Positions 35,552 through 43,303 of a stretch of 46,055 bases of DNA are shown here, one piece after another. Numbering within the stretch: position 1 is the stretch's first letter; every line of letters starts with the position of its first letter. The stretch is from Bradyrhizobium sp. AS23.2. GTDB taxonomy: Bacteria; Pseudomonadota; Alphaproteobacteria; Rhizobiales; Xanthobacteraceae. The position numbers were made by a program, and so were the translations under genes. The notes below the pieces were generated by a model. That model was not told the DNA's origin. It was given only the letters and a program-made list of their open reading frames with translations, and did no database searches. The DNA lies in contig NZ_LGHM01000032.1 of the NCBI RefSeq assembly GCF_001908185.1, positions 1-46,055 of the forward strand, read 5' to 3'.

Positions 35552-37330
35552 CTACCCCAGCAACACCGCATCCGCCGCCGCGACCGACTCCGCGCTCTCC
35601 GTCACGGTGCGCTCGAGCGCGCCGGCCTGCACCGTGATGTTCTCGGCGAAGAAGCGCGCGAGCGAGACATAGCGCGAGGCGTCCGTGTTGCCGTCGGCCT
35701 TGGCGGCCAGCGCTTCGGAGGCCAGCATGCAGCCGCCGAGCGTGGCGCCGAACTGCTGGAGATATGGCGTCGCGCCTGCAAGCGCCTCGTTCGGCGCAGA
35801 GGCGACGCGCTCCAAAAGCCACTTGCTGGTGCGCGTCAACGCCTCCAGCGCCTCGCGCAGCTTTGTGCCCGTGGTGCCGAAGGCGGGGTCGTTGGAAGTT
35901 TCGACCTGCTTGACCGTGACCGAGAGCTCGTCGAGCAGGGCCCACACCGCGGCGCCGCCGTTGGCCGCGAGCTTGCGCGTGACGAGGTCGATCGCCTGGA
36001 TGCCGTTGGTGCCCTCGTAGATCGCGGTGATGCGCGCGTCGCGATAGTGCTGCGCAGCGCCGGTCTCCTCGATGAAGCCCATGCCACCATGCACCTGCAC
36101 GCCGAGATAGGCGACCTCGTTGCCGACATCGGTGGAATAGGCTTTTGCCATCGGCGTCAGCAGCGCGGCTCGCGCGGCAGCATCGGCACGGACCTTGGGG
36201 TCCTTGGCGCGCATGGAGACGTCGAGCGCGACGGCGGTCGCATAGCATATGGTGCGCGCGGCCGCGGTCTGCGCCCGCATCCGCATCAGCATGCGCTTGA
36301 CGTCGGGATGGGCGAAGATCGCGTCCGAGCCGTCGCCCTTCTTGCCGACGGCGCGGCCCTGCTTGCGCTCCTGTGCATAGGCGAGGGCCTGCTGATAGGC
36401 GCGATCGGCGACGCCGACGCCTTCGAGGCCGACGCCGAGGCGGGCCTGGTTCATCATCGTGAACATGCAACGCATGCCCTGGTTCTCTTCGCCGATCAGA
36501 AAGCCGATGGCGCCGCCATGATCGCCCATGGTCATGGTGCAGGTGGGGGAGGCATGCATGCCGAGCTTGTGCTCGACGCCGCTCGCGAAGATGTCGTTGC
36601 GTGCGCCGAGCGAGCCGTCGGCATTGACCATGAATTTGGGAACTAGAAAGAGAGAAATTCCCTTGGTGCCGGCGGGCGCATCCGGAAGACGCGCGAGCAC
36701 GAAATGCACGATGTTGTCGGTCATGTCGTGCTCGCCATAGGTGATGAAGATCTTCGTCCCCTTGATGCGGTAGGTGCCGTCGGCCTGCCGCTCGGCGCGG
36801 GTGCGCAGCGCGCCAACGTCGGAGCCGGCCTGCGGCTCTGTGAGTTGCATCGTGCCGGTCCACTCGCCGGAGACGAGCTTCTCGAGATAGATCGTCTTCA
36901 GCTCGTCGCTGCCATGCGCGTCCAGCGCCTCGATCGCGGAGGCCGTCAGCAGCGGGCAGAGGCCGAAGGCGACGTTTGAGGCGCTCCAGATCTCGGTGCA
37001 GGCGGCGTTGATCGCGAGCGGCAGGCCCTGGCCGCCAAAATCCTCGGGACCGGAGACCGCGTTCCAGCCGCCCTCGGTCCAGCGCTTGTAGGCGTCGGGC
37101 CAGCCCGGCGCGGTCGTGACCCTGCCGCCGTCGAGCTTGATGCCGTGCTCGTCGCCGACGTGATTGAGCGGCGCCAGCACGTCGGTCGCGAACCTGCCGG
37201 CTTCCTCGAGCACAGCGCTGGCGATGTCGGCGTCGAAATCGCCGTAATGGCCGGCCTCCACGGCGGCCTTCAGGCCGGCGCCATGGTTGAGCGACAGCAG
37301 CATGTCAGAGATCGGCGCGCGATAGGTCAT
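35552..37330 (-). CDS. Acyl-CoA dehydrogenase (large, 592-residue type)
   Basis: An FAD acyl-CoA dehydrogenase of the long form with an extra C-terminal domain. Signs: YKRWTEGGWNAVSGPEDFGG, MQLTEPQAGSDVGALRTRAE (FAD/substrate binding), IKGTKIFITYGEHD, VAYLGVQVHGGMGFIEETGA and ARITAIYEGTNGIQAIDL with the catalytic Glu in YEGT. The ~130-residue tail (ASEALAAKADGNTDASRYVSLARFFAENI) is the DUF-type C-terminal domain of this branch. Substrate is probably a medium or long acyl-CoA. Divergent from tRNA-Gln. Confidence 0.93.
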   Translation of the reverse strand: MTYRAPISDMLLSLNHGAGLKAAVEAGHYGDFDADIASAVLEEAGRFATDVLAPLNHVGDEHGIKLDGGRVTTAPGWPDAYKRWTEGGWNAVSGPEDFGGQGLPLAINAACTEIWSASNVAFGLCPLLTASAIEALDAHGSDELKTIYLEKLVSGEWTGTMQLTEPQAGSDVGALRTRAERQADGTYRIKGTKIFITYGEHDMTDNIVHFVLARLPDAPAGTKGISLFLVPKFMVNADGSLGARNDIFASGVEHKLGMHASPTCTMTMGDHGGAIGFLIGEENQGMRCMFTMMNQARLGVGLEGVGVADRAYQQALAYAQERKQGRAVGKKGDGSDAIFAHPDVKRMLMRMRAQTAAARTICYATAVALDVSMRAKDPKVRADAAARAALLTPMAKAYSTDVGNEVAYLGVQVHGGMGFIEETGAAQHYRDARITAIYEGTNGIQAIDLVTRKLAANGGAAVWALLDELSVTVKQVETSNDPAFGTTGTKLREALEALTRTSKWLLERVASAPNEALAGATPYLQQFGATLGGCMLASEALAAKADGNTDASRYVSLARFFAENITVQAGALERTVTESAESVAAADAVLLG

Positions 37331-37506
37331 GGCTCACTCCCGTGGACAGGTATCGGCGCCCTAATCCCATGAAACGGGGGAGGTCTCAATGGGCGGGACG
37401 CCAGGACGGCGCCGGCCCGGAATGGGGCCATCGCCGGGCCCGTCATCATATAATAGAGTGTGGCGCGGCCGATCCCGAGACCGTGGTATTTTGCCCCTCC
37501 AGGCGG

Positions 37507-37533
37507 TTGAAATGCCGCTTCTCTCCCTATAGA
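37507..37533 (+). promoter_or_regulatory. Candidate sigma-70 promoter of tRNA-Gln
   Basis: TTGAAA (37507-37512) and TATAGA (37528-37533) with a 15-nt spacer, about 60 bp before the mature tRNA 5' end. The spacer is short for sigma-70, so the assignment is tentative. Confidence 0.4.
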
Positions 37534-37594
37534 CCGGCTGCGACCAAGGGAATCTGCGGTAGCCAGTTCTTCCGCCGTTCCGTCGGTCGCCTGT

Positions 37595-37669
37595 TGGGGC
37601 GTAGCCAAGCGGTAAGGCAGCGGATTTTGATTCCGCCATTCGGAGGTTCGATCCCTCCCGCCCCAGCCA
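37595..37669 (+). tRNA. tRNA-Gln(TTG)
   Basis: A full cloverleaf: acceptor TGGGGCG/CGCCCCA, D arm GCCAAGCGGTAAGGC, anticodon stem GCGGA/TCCGC with loop TTTTGAT (anticodon TTG), T arm GGAGG-TTCGATC-CCTCC, discriminator G and encoded CCA. It reads CAA/CAG glutamine codons. A tyrosine integrase gene lies 292 bp downstream and points toward it, so the 3' end of this tRNA is the likely attachment site of the island to the right. Confidence 0.95.
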
Positions 37670-37715
37670 GAGCCAATGCGCTGATTTTGTTATGAAAACA
37701 GCCCTGTTCAAAGCA

Positions 37716-37764
37716 GAATTTCCAGCGCATTTGGAAATTCCGTTTGCCTCGCATTTGGAAATTC
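37716..37764. repeat. Direct and inverted repeats near the presumed attachment site
   Basis: CGCATTTGGAAATTC occurs twice (37726-37740 and 37750-37764, period 24 bp), and GAATTTCCA (37716-37724) is the inverted partner of TGGAAATTC. They lie between tRNA-Gln and the integrase stop, where arm-type integrase or excisionase sites are expected. The rest of 37670-37960 has no gene. Confidence 0.65.
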
Positions 37765-37960
37765 TGTGCTGGTTTCGTTTTTGGTCGAAGGCAGATGAAA
37801 GTCGTCGCGCGTTGAACGCCGCTCAACTTATCAAAATACGAATTGAGCGGATGAGCGCCGTCTGCGCGTTGCAAGCTTCCCACCGTAGCCGTTGACGTCG
37901 CCTGCGGGATCCAATTGCAGAACCCCGCTGGCCTTGTGCAACGTCAACGAAGCGCGAAGT

Positions 37961-39292
37961 CTATCCTTGAGATCGGACGCCAGTCTTCGAAATTGGGGAG
38001 GTCTGCGCTTGGTCTCGAGGTGATGCGGCTCCATCAGCATTCTGCTGATCGAGCTCCTTCTGTGCCAAGAGATGTGCATGGCGCTTACGGGTCGCAGCCA
38101 ACGCTCGCATCATCGTCTCCTTTGCATAGCCGCGATAGGCCTGTGCGGTCTTGTGGCCCGAGAGCGCACGACCTTGGCCGTCTGTCAGCTCCGCTTCTTC
38201 GAGTTCGGTCATGCCACCGTGTCGACAGGAATCAAGCGTGAACAGCTTTGACACGCCGTCGATCTTCTTGCGCATCTGCTGTACTACTTTTTCCATGCCA
38301 GGGTAGGACCACACTTTGGCATCGCCCTTGCGTTCACCCCTTTGGATCCGACGCATGATCATCGGGACGCCAAGCTTGGGCAGATGACTCAAAACGTCCT
38401 CCGCTTCGGCATAAAACTTGACGGTCTCTCCATCGAGAGTCTCTTCGAGCGGATGCCAGACCAGCGCCTTATTCTTGTGGTGCTCGATGCGTACAGCGTT
38501 TGGCCAGTTCTTGCTGCGGTAGTCCGGCCACGTCAAAAACCCGGCCACTACGTTCTCCGGCCGTTGCAGCCATTCAAAGCAGATCACCGCGACGGCTGCG
38601 GGTTCAGGCCGCCCTTCTTTGATGCAGCCCCACGCAAATTTATAGACCTCTTCTCGAGTGACCGCGTGCTTCTTGGTCTTGGTGCGGCTCTTGAGGGTGA
38701 AATCGTCCCAAGGGTTCGGATGCTTCTTATCGAACAACTCCGGGTGTAGACGACGCATGATCCGCCACACCTTTCGGCAGAGGCCGACAACCTTTTCTCC
38801 CTGCCGCAGCCTGATGCCGTTCGGCCCGTTGATGATTTTGTCGTAGATCTTATCGGCAGCTCGTGGCGTAACCTCCATGATCTGCCGTTCACCAATCCGC
38901 CGTCCGTTCTTGTCGACCGTGTCGCAGATCATTTGCATGATCCGTTCGTAATCGGGGCGGGACCGAGGTGAGACCTTCTCGGTATAGGCCTTCTCCGTCT
39001 TGTATTGCCGGAATAGCCAATCGATCGTGCCATAGCGCGCGATCTTTCCCTGTTCACCGGGCTCCCCTCTGCGGTGATTGTTCCATTCATCGAAGAGGGC
39101 ATTGAGCGTGGCGGCGCGTCCGCCTTTTCCCTCTTGACCGCATGCGGCTTCGTAGCTCGTCCCAAGTGGTTCATTCGCCATCTCGCAGCCGAGACTGCGG
39201 TAATAGGTGGGGATCCGGAAATAGAACGCGACCGAACCGCGGGCAAGCCGACGCACCTCCACAAAGCGTGGAAGCGGCCGCTCCAAGGTCAC
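37961..39292 (-). CDS. Tyrosine-type site-specific integrase
   Basis: A 443-residue phage/island integrase. The N-terminal half holds arm-binding and core-binding parts (DWLFRQYKTEKAYTEKVSPRSRPDYERIMQ). The catalytic set is the first Arg in CFEWLQRPENV, then SCRHGGMTEL (Arg-His, with Asp in place of the box-II His), and ALSGHKTAQAYRGYAKE with the His and the nucleophile Tyr nine residues later. The likely start is GTG 39292, which overlaps the stop of the small upstream gene as GTGA; an ATG at 39361 inside that gene is less likely. It ends toward tRNA-Gln, as is usual for tRNA-integrated islands. Confidence 0.88.
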   Translation of the reverse strand: MTLERPLPRFVEVRRLARGSVAFYFRIPTYYRSLGCEMANEPLGTSYEAACGQEGKGGRAATLNALFDEWNNHRRGEPGEQGKIARYGTIDWLFRQYKTEKAYTEKVSPRSRPDYERIMQMICDTVDKNGRRIGERQIMEVTPRAADKIYDKIINGPNGIRLRQGEKVVGLCRKVWRIMRRLHPELFDKKHPNPWDDFTLKSRTKTKKHAVTREEVYKFAWGCIKEGRPEPAAVAVICFEWLQRPENVVAGFLTWPDYRSKNWPNAVRIEHHKNKALVWHPLEETLDGETVKFYAEAEDVLSHLPKLGVPMIMRRIQRGERKGDAKVWSYPGMEKVVQQMRKKIDGVSKLFTLDSCRHGGMTELEEAELTDGQGRALSGHKTAQAYRGYAKETMMRALAATRKRHAHLLAQKELDQQNADGAASPRDQAQTSPISKTGVRSQG

Positions 39293-39570
39293 AAATCCTC
39301 GGCGAGGTCGCCCGGCACCATGTCCGGCGCGATAGCCCGGTCCAGATCGTCCTTCAACCACAGCTGACGCCTTCCTTCTTTCACACGCGGTCGAGGATAC
39401 TCCTTACCGACTCGTTTGAGAAAGGCTTCCACGGTCGATTCTCCGCAATACGCTGCTGCGGTTCCAGCAGACATACGGCGCGGCCAAGAACCCGCTGGAA
39501 TGATGGCAGGACGTGTCATTGCATATGCGTGAGCTGCTGAAATTCGCTCTTTGCTCGTCTTGGCCATCAT
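39289..39570 (-). CDS. Excisionase/AlpA-like small DNA-binding protein
   Basis: A ~93-residue protein directly upstream of, and overlapping by four bases (GTGA), the integrase. After a basic N-terminus, RRMSAGTAAAYCGESTVEAF and PRVKEGRRQLWLKDDLDRAI look like the winged-helix (MerR-like) fold of excisionases and AlpA regulators: a helix-turn-helix, a wing with basic residues, and a last helix beginning DDLD. It probably directs excision or controls the integrase. Start may be ATG 39570 or ATG 39567; no clear Shine-Dalgarno sequence. Confidence 0.7.
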   Translation of the reverse strand: MMAKTSKERISAAHAYAMTRPAIIPAGSWPRRMSAGTAAAYCGESTVEAFLKRVGKEYPRPRVKEGRRQLWLKDDLDRAIAPDMVPGDLAEDL

Positions 39571-40001
39571 GATGATCACCAGCAGGATTGAAACTGCGAG
39601 GACGACCGGATCGCACAGGAGCGTAGTGCAGCGCCTGAAAAGGACACTTCGGAATTACATGCCTCGGGCGCGAGAGCGCGCCGCGGAAGGTCTTTGCGAA
39701 GGACGTGACTGTGACCCAGCAGGGGACGATGGGATCAATTGGAGACGGCGACTACCGCAGAGGTGCGAAGACTCGGCAACGAGGCCAGTGGACCGGAACG
39801 TGACGCGGCGGAGACAGTCCGCCCAGTAAGCCGGGACGTAGTCGCTGGCGCAGCTCGCAAACCTCGGAGGGACAAGGCACCAGGAGGAGACACACACCAC
39901 CTGTCGCCTTCATAGCTCCTCTGGTTCATCGGCCATTCGTGCCGGTATTGCCAACTCCTAGCAGGGGTGTAGAGTTCTACTGATTTTTAACACGCTTTAA
40001 T
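39571..40001. other. Island intergenic DNA, no gene recognised
   Basis: About 430 bp. It holds a perfect hairpin GGCGCG-AGAG-CGCGCC (39667-39682) and several purine-rich stretches (CGGAGGGACAAGGCACCAGG). Short frames on both strands have Arg/Ser-rich compositions typical of antisense noise. Base composition falls near 39950-40040, next to the promoter of the following gene. Confidence 0.4.
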
Positions 40002-40031
40002 TTGACGCTGCCGCCATTGCGTTATGGTAAT
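40002..40031 (+). promoter_or_regulatory. Sigma-70-like promoter of the small island gene pair
   Basis: TTGACG (40002-40007) with TATGGT (40023-40028, 15-nt spacer) or GGTAAT (40026-40031, 18-nt spacer), in an AT-rich stretch 20-25 bp before the ATG at 40052. A G5 ribosome site lies between. Confidence 0.5.
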
Positions 40032-40051
40032 TTTTTCTTGTGGGGGTTCTC

Positions 40052-40252
40052 ATGTTCGATTCCGTGACCACCGCACTTTTGCGCGCGGTCCTAGATGAGG
40101 TCTGCGAAAACGTTTCGCGGAGCGAGACGGGCGCCCGTGCCCACGTGGCCTCGAAAATCCTGGAAGCCGCGACCAAGGGTGACACCTCTCCGGATAGCCT
40201 CAAGCAGATCGGGCGCCAAGCTCTCTCGCAGGCGCCGACCATGTGGCGCTGA
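40052..40252 (+). CDS. Small conserved-looking helical protein, unknown function
   Basis: A 66-residue protein, MFDSVTTALLRAVLDEVCEN at the start, helical and slightly acidic, ending QIGRQALSQAPTMWR. ATG 40052 has GGGGG about 6 nt upstream and a promoter-like sequence before it. It resembles small hypothetical proteins spread in Bradyrhizobium genomes (memory only). The next gene starts 12 bp later, so the two form an operon. Confidence 0.65.
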   Translation: MFDSVTTALLRAVLDEVCENVSRSETGARAHVASKILEAATKGDTSPDSLKQIGRQALSQAPTMWR

Positions 40253-40264
40253 CCGGAGGCGGGG

Positions 40265-40669
40265 GTGAATTTCCAGGTCACGGTACTGAAGATCCTGGTG
40301 AGCTATCCGGATGGTTTTGCCGCGATGGTCGATCTCAAGCGCGACATGGCGATCCTGGCGACCAGCGGCCGGGACTGGGCCGACCGCACAAAGCGGCTGG
40401 CTGCGCGCGTACCGGACCTCGATATCTTTTCGCAACATCTCGTCGAGCGCGAAAACGGCGGCTGGAAGATCACCGTCAAGGGACGGACAGTGCTAGAGTT
40501 CATGGAGGCGCGCACCGCCGTCGAGCCGCCAACAAAGACACTGCCAGCCGAGAACAGCGATGCGCCCATACCACCGCTTCCGCAGCCGCCGGAGCGCGCT
40601 AGGCGACGACGCGAACGTCGCGAGCGGCGTCGTGAAGGTCGAGAACGGGCGCGGGCCAACGCTTCCTAA
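40265..40669 (+). CDS. Winged-helix-like protein with a basic tail, unknown function
   Basis: A 134-residue protein. The N-terminal ~80 residues look like a winged helix (VTVLKILVSYPDGFAAMVDL, then RLAARVPDLDIF and LVERENGGWKITVKGRTVLE), a form common in small DNA-binding proteins. A Pro-rich linker and a strongly basic tail (RRRRERRERRREGRERARA) follow, which fits nucleic-acid binding. Start is GTG 40265, with GGAGG about 6 nt before. It forms a pair with the 66-residue gene upstream. Confidence 0.65.
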   Translation: MNFQVTVLKILVSYPDGFAAMVDLKRDMAILATSGRDWADRTKRLAARVPDLDIFSQHLVERENGGWKITVKGRTVLEFMEARTAVEPPTKTLPAENSDAPIPPLPQPPERARRRRERRERRREGRERARANAS

Positions 40670-40776
40670 TCCTGCGGACGCAGGGCCGCCTTCGAAGGAG
40701 GATGCCGGATCCAAGCGTAGTTCATAGAAGCGACGAGGCAGAGCAGCAGCTTCAAGCCGCCGAAGATCGCGATGGT

Positions 40777-40819
40777 CCTGAACTCCTAATCAGCGGGTCA
40801 CAGGTTCAGTGCGCCCACC
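40777..40819 (+). pseudogene. Decayed tRNA-Arg(CCT)-like 3' fragment
   Basis: CTCCTAATCAGCGGGTCACA followed by GGTTCA and TGCGCCCACC matches the anticodon loop (CCT), variable arm, start of the T arm and the acceptor 3' end of a tRNA-Arg(CCT) of the form 5'-GGGCGCA...TGCGCCCACCA. About 8 nt of the T arm are missing, one extra A lies in the anticodon stem, and the 5' half is absent. It looks like a leftover attachment-site half or a degraded tRNA. Confidence 0.55.
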
Positions 40820-41066
40820 TATAAATCAAGACTTAAGCGAGAGAATTCATTTGAGAGCGCCGAACCAAAACGGTTTTTCAAGCGGGTGTATTCGCGGTCT
40901 TCAAACCGGCTTTATGGAAATGTCGGGGGCAGGACGGCCGAAGTGATGCCGCAGAGATAGGCCGCCGGACGTTGAACGGTCATTCAATTTTCGCGATCGG
41001 CGGCCAGGTTGTAACGCAGAACAGGCTCGCGTGGCGTTTGGCTGCATGATAGTGTCGAGGATCGAT

Positions 41067-41125
41067 GGGTGGTGTAGCGGTATCCTTCGGTACGCTAGAT
41101 CTAAGATCGTTGGCCTGCACCACAC
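41067..41125 (+). other. tRNA-like or three-way-junction structured element
   Basis: Outer stem GTGGTGTAG (41069-41077) pairs with CTGCACCAC (41115-41123) with one G-U pair. Inside are AGCG/CGCT around a loop with GGTA, and the small hairpin GATC-TAA-GATC. The start GGGTGGT and the end ACCACACC also resemble a tRNA acceptor, but a T arm is missing. It lies in a 650-bp gene-free stretch (40670-41317) upstream of the 143-residue gene. Function unknown. Confidence 0.4.
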
Positions 41126-41317
41126 CGTAATCATTTGCCGGCTACGCGATGACCTTCCAGCCTGTTTACCCCCCTAGCAAAGCTCCAAAACACCGCACCG
41201 GCTTGCACGCTGGCGGGCTCCCACTAGGCTATCTTATCCGGAAGAAACAATCGTTCAAACGGCGCGGCGCTCATTCATTGTGTAAATGTGGTTCACGGCC
41301 ATAGAGGACGCGAAAGC

Positions 41318-41749
41318 ATGTCGATGATGTTCGAAAAGGACGATGAGAACGAGATCGTACCGGTGATCCGCCTGGCGTACCGTCCGGAAACGCCGGAGGA
41401 GCTCGGCCGCCTACAGATGACGCGCAACTGGGAACGGGCGCTCGTCGCGCCGGAGGATACGTCGGCGGCCCTGTTGGCCACGCTTGTTACGATGAACAAC
41501 ATGGACTTGGTCATCACCATAGATCCTTCTGACAAGGTGAGCGGTGTCCTGACCGCAGAAGACCTCGCGCGTTTCGGCCAGCAGGTGAGAGGCCGCATCT
41601 TCGCGGGTTTGCCGCCGATGCTGGATGGCGTACCCGTACTAGACGACGATAATTTCACGATCCGCGGCCGTCGGCCTCAGCTCTATTGGTGTGAAGCCGG
41701 CAAGCACGACACAACGGACAATCCCTGCAAGCAGCATCCGCCCAAATGA
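41318..41749 (+). CDS. Unknown soluble protein with CBS-like patch and C-terminal Cys/His cluster
   Basis: A 143-residue protein with no recognised family. Residues ~50-75 (SAALLATLVTMNNMDLVITI and DPSDKVSGVLTAEDL) look like one half of a CBS-type repeat: a V-I-D-P strand, then GVLTAEDLARF. The C-terminus, LYWCEAGKHDTTDNPCKQHP, places two Cys and two His in a pattern that could bind one zinc ion. ATG 41318 lies 10 nt after GAGG. The membrane-protein gene starts 12 bp after the stop, so the two are one unit. A sensor or regulator for the membrane partner is possible but unproven. Confidence 0.75.
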   Translation: MSMMFEKDDENEIVPVIRLAYRPETPEELGRLQMTRNWERALVAPEDTSAALLATLVTMNNMDLVITIDPSDKVSGVLTAEDLARFGQQVRGRIFAGLPPMLDGVPVLDDDNFTIRGRRPQLYWCEAGKHDTTDNPCKQHPPK

Positions 41750-41761
41750 TGGGGGCGGCTA

Positions 41762-43303
41762 GTGCTTGCGTCCATCTTCGGAAAGGTCACGGCGTCCCTT
41801 GGCAAGACCTACGTCTTTAGCGGCCTGCTGCCGGCGGGCATTTTTCTCTTAGCGATCGGCACGTTTTACACGTCCTTCGCCGGGTTGCTGCAGTTCGGTC
41901 AGCAGCGGCTGTCAGTAACGGAGGCATGGAAATCCCTCTCGGCGGCGGGCGCGGCCTGGATCGCCTTGGGGTTTGTGCTCTACGCGGTCCGGACGTGGTT
42001 CTTTGGACTGTTTGAGATCATTCCCGTCTCCGGGTTTGGCCGCGCCTTATTGTTTCGCCGCCTGGCCAAGCGTGGGCGTGCAGACCGCGAGCTAGAAAGG
42101 CACGAGCGGACAGTAACCGCTTGCAACTGGATCCTGGAATGGAAGTTCAATCCCGAGAAGGTGGGCGGTCTGCCGGAGTGGCTCCGCTTGGAGAGCCCGT
42201 CCCTTGAGGCGTTGCTGGCGGCTTCACAATTGGGCCGCGAAACGGTTCGAACGGTCGAGCGCACCGTGGGCGGCGCGCTCAGCATACGCACGCGGCAAGT
42301 TGACGTCATTGTCTCAGGAATCTTTGCGCTCTACCGGCTGGTGAGCGATCCCCGATGGGGTGTTGCGCATCCAGCTGCCGCGGCCGAGGTTGAGGCGTGG
42401 CAACAAGTGAGTGACGGCGAAGCGGCCCAAGGTATTCTCGAGATTGCTCGCGACGATGTCTTACGCCGCGTCGATAAGGCTTTCGCGGCGCGTGGCACGT
42501 TCGGCGACAAACATTACGTTTTCCCGACCGCGCTCGGCGATTTGTTCTCGGCGCTGGATGACTACGGTGAGAACCGCTACGGGATCGATACGTCGACCCT
42601 CTGGGACCGGGTCTGGTGGATTTTGCCGAGGGAGGTCAAGGCCGACGTCAGCGATGCGCGGCTGAGTGTCGAGACGCTGATCAACCTAATCGTTGCCCTG
42701 CTTCTCGTCGGCGGGGTGGTCGGAGCAAGCCAAATCGCAAGCTGTGGTTTTGGCTACGACGGGATGGGTGCTTGCGTTCCGATTCGTGCTGGCGGGTGGA
42801 TCGCCGCTTGCTGGGTGCTCGTGTTGTTGGCCTACCGGGGCGCGTGTTTTGCGATGGAGGTGCTGGCCACAAAGATCGCTTCGCTTGTTGACTGTTATCG
42901 CCTGGCCGCGCTTTCGCAACTTGGCTTCTCGCCCAAGACGGTGGGTGATGAGCGGGATTTGCTCGAGCAGCTGAGGGCATTCTTCACGCAAGCAAAGCCG
43001 CTGAAGATGGAGCTCGCGATCGCCGCGGCCAAATCAGAAGGCAAATCCGAAAAATCGGACAAGGACGAAGCGTCGGAAAAATCCGACAAGGACAAAGACG
43101 ACAAGGACGGCAAAGAGAACAGGGAAGCTAAAGGCGAAAAGGAAGGTAAGGAGGTAATGGAGCATAAGGGCGGTGATAAAGAGAACAACGGTAAAGAGGA
43201 TCAGAAGGATGACAAGGTCGAAAAAGTCGCGCCCGCCGATCCCATCGACGAGCCGCCTGCGCCGAAGCCCTCGGAAGGAGAAGAGCAACCGGTCGCTGTG
43301 TAA
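41762..43303 (+). CDS. Unknown four-helix membrane protein with a charged C-terminal tail
   Basis: A 513-residue protein. Two membrane helices lie near the N-terminus (VFSGLLPAGIFLLAIGTFYT; AWIALGFVLYAVRTWFFGLF), then a ~230-residue soluble region (NWILEWKFNPEKVGGLPEWL ... HYVFPTALGDLFSALDDYGE), then two more helices (LINLIVALLLVGGVVGAS; GGWIAACWVLVLLAYRGACF) and ~60 residues of Lys/Asp/Glu repeats (KSEKSDKDEASEKSDKDKDD) ending in a Pro/Glu tail. No known family. The start GTG 41762 has GGGGG upstream. Composition is distinct from core genes. It is paired with the 143-residue gene. The N-terminal GLLPAGIFLL look recalls membrane partners in bacterial conflict systems (weak inference). Confidence 0.75.
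   Translation: MLASIFGKVTASLGKTYVFSGLLPAGIFLLAIGTFYTSFAGLLQFGQQRLSVTEAWKSLSAAGAAWIALGFVLYAVRTWFFGLFEIIPVSGFGRALLFRRLAKRGRADRELERHERTVTACNWILEWKFNPEKVGGLPEWLRLESPSLEALLAASQLGRETVRTVERTVGGALSIRTRQVDVIVSGIFALYRLVSDPRWGVAHPAAAAEVEAWQQVSDGEAAQGILEIARDDVLRRVDKAFAARGTFGDKHYVFPTALGDLFSALDDYGENRYGIDTSTLWDRVWWILPREVKADVSDARLSVETLINLIVALLLVGGVVGASQIASCGFGYDGMGACVPIRAGGWIAACWVLVLLAYRGACFAMEVLATKIASLVDCYRLAALSQLGFSPKTVGDERDLLEQLRAFFTQAKPLKMELAIAAAKSEGKSEKSDKDEASEKSDKDKDDKDGKENREAKGEKEGKEVMEHKGGDKENNGKEDQKDDKVEKVAPADPIDEPPAPKPSEGEEQPVAV

Noticed and set aside
37716..37764. CRISPR-like repeats next to the tRNA
   Set aside because: Only two copies with a 9-bp gap; better explained as integrase or excisionase binding sites.
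39655..39929. Two overlapping minus-strand frames of 64-81 codons
   Set aside because: Biased Ser/Arg composition, no ribosome site and no recognisable motif.
40673..40786. A short minus-strand frame reading KLLLCLVASMNYAWIRHP
   Set aside because: It looks like a small membrane peptide but has no ATG, GTG or well-placed TTG start before the hydrophobic part and a stop just upstream.
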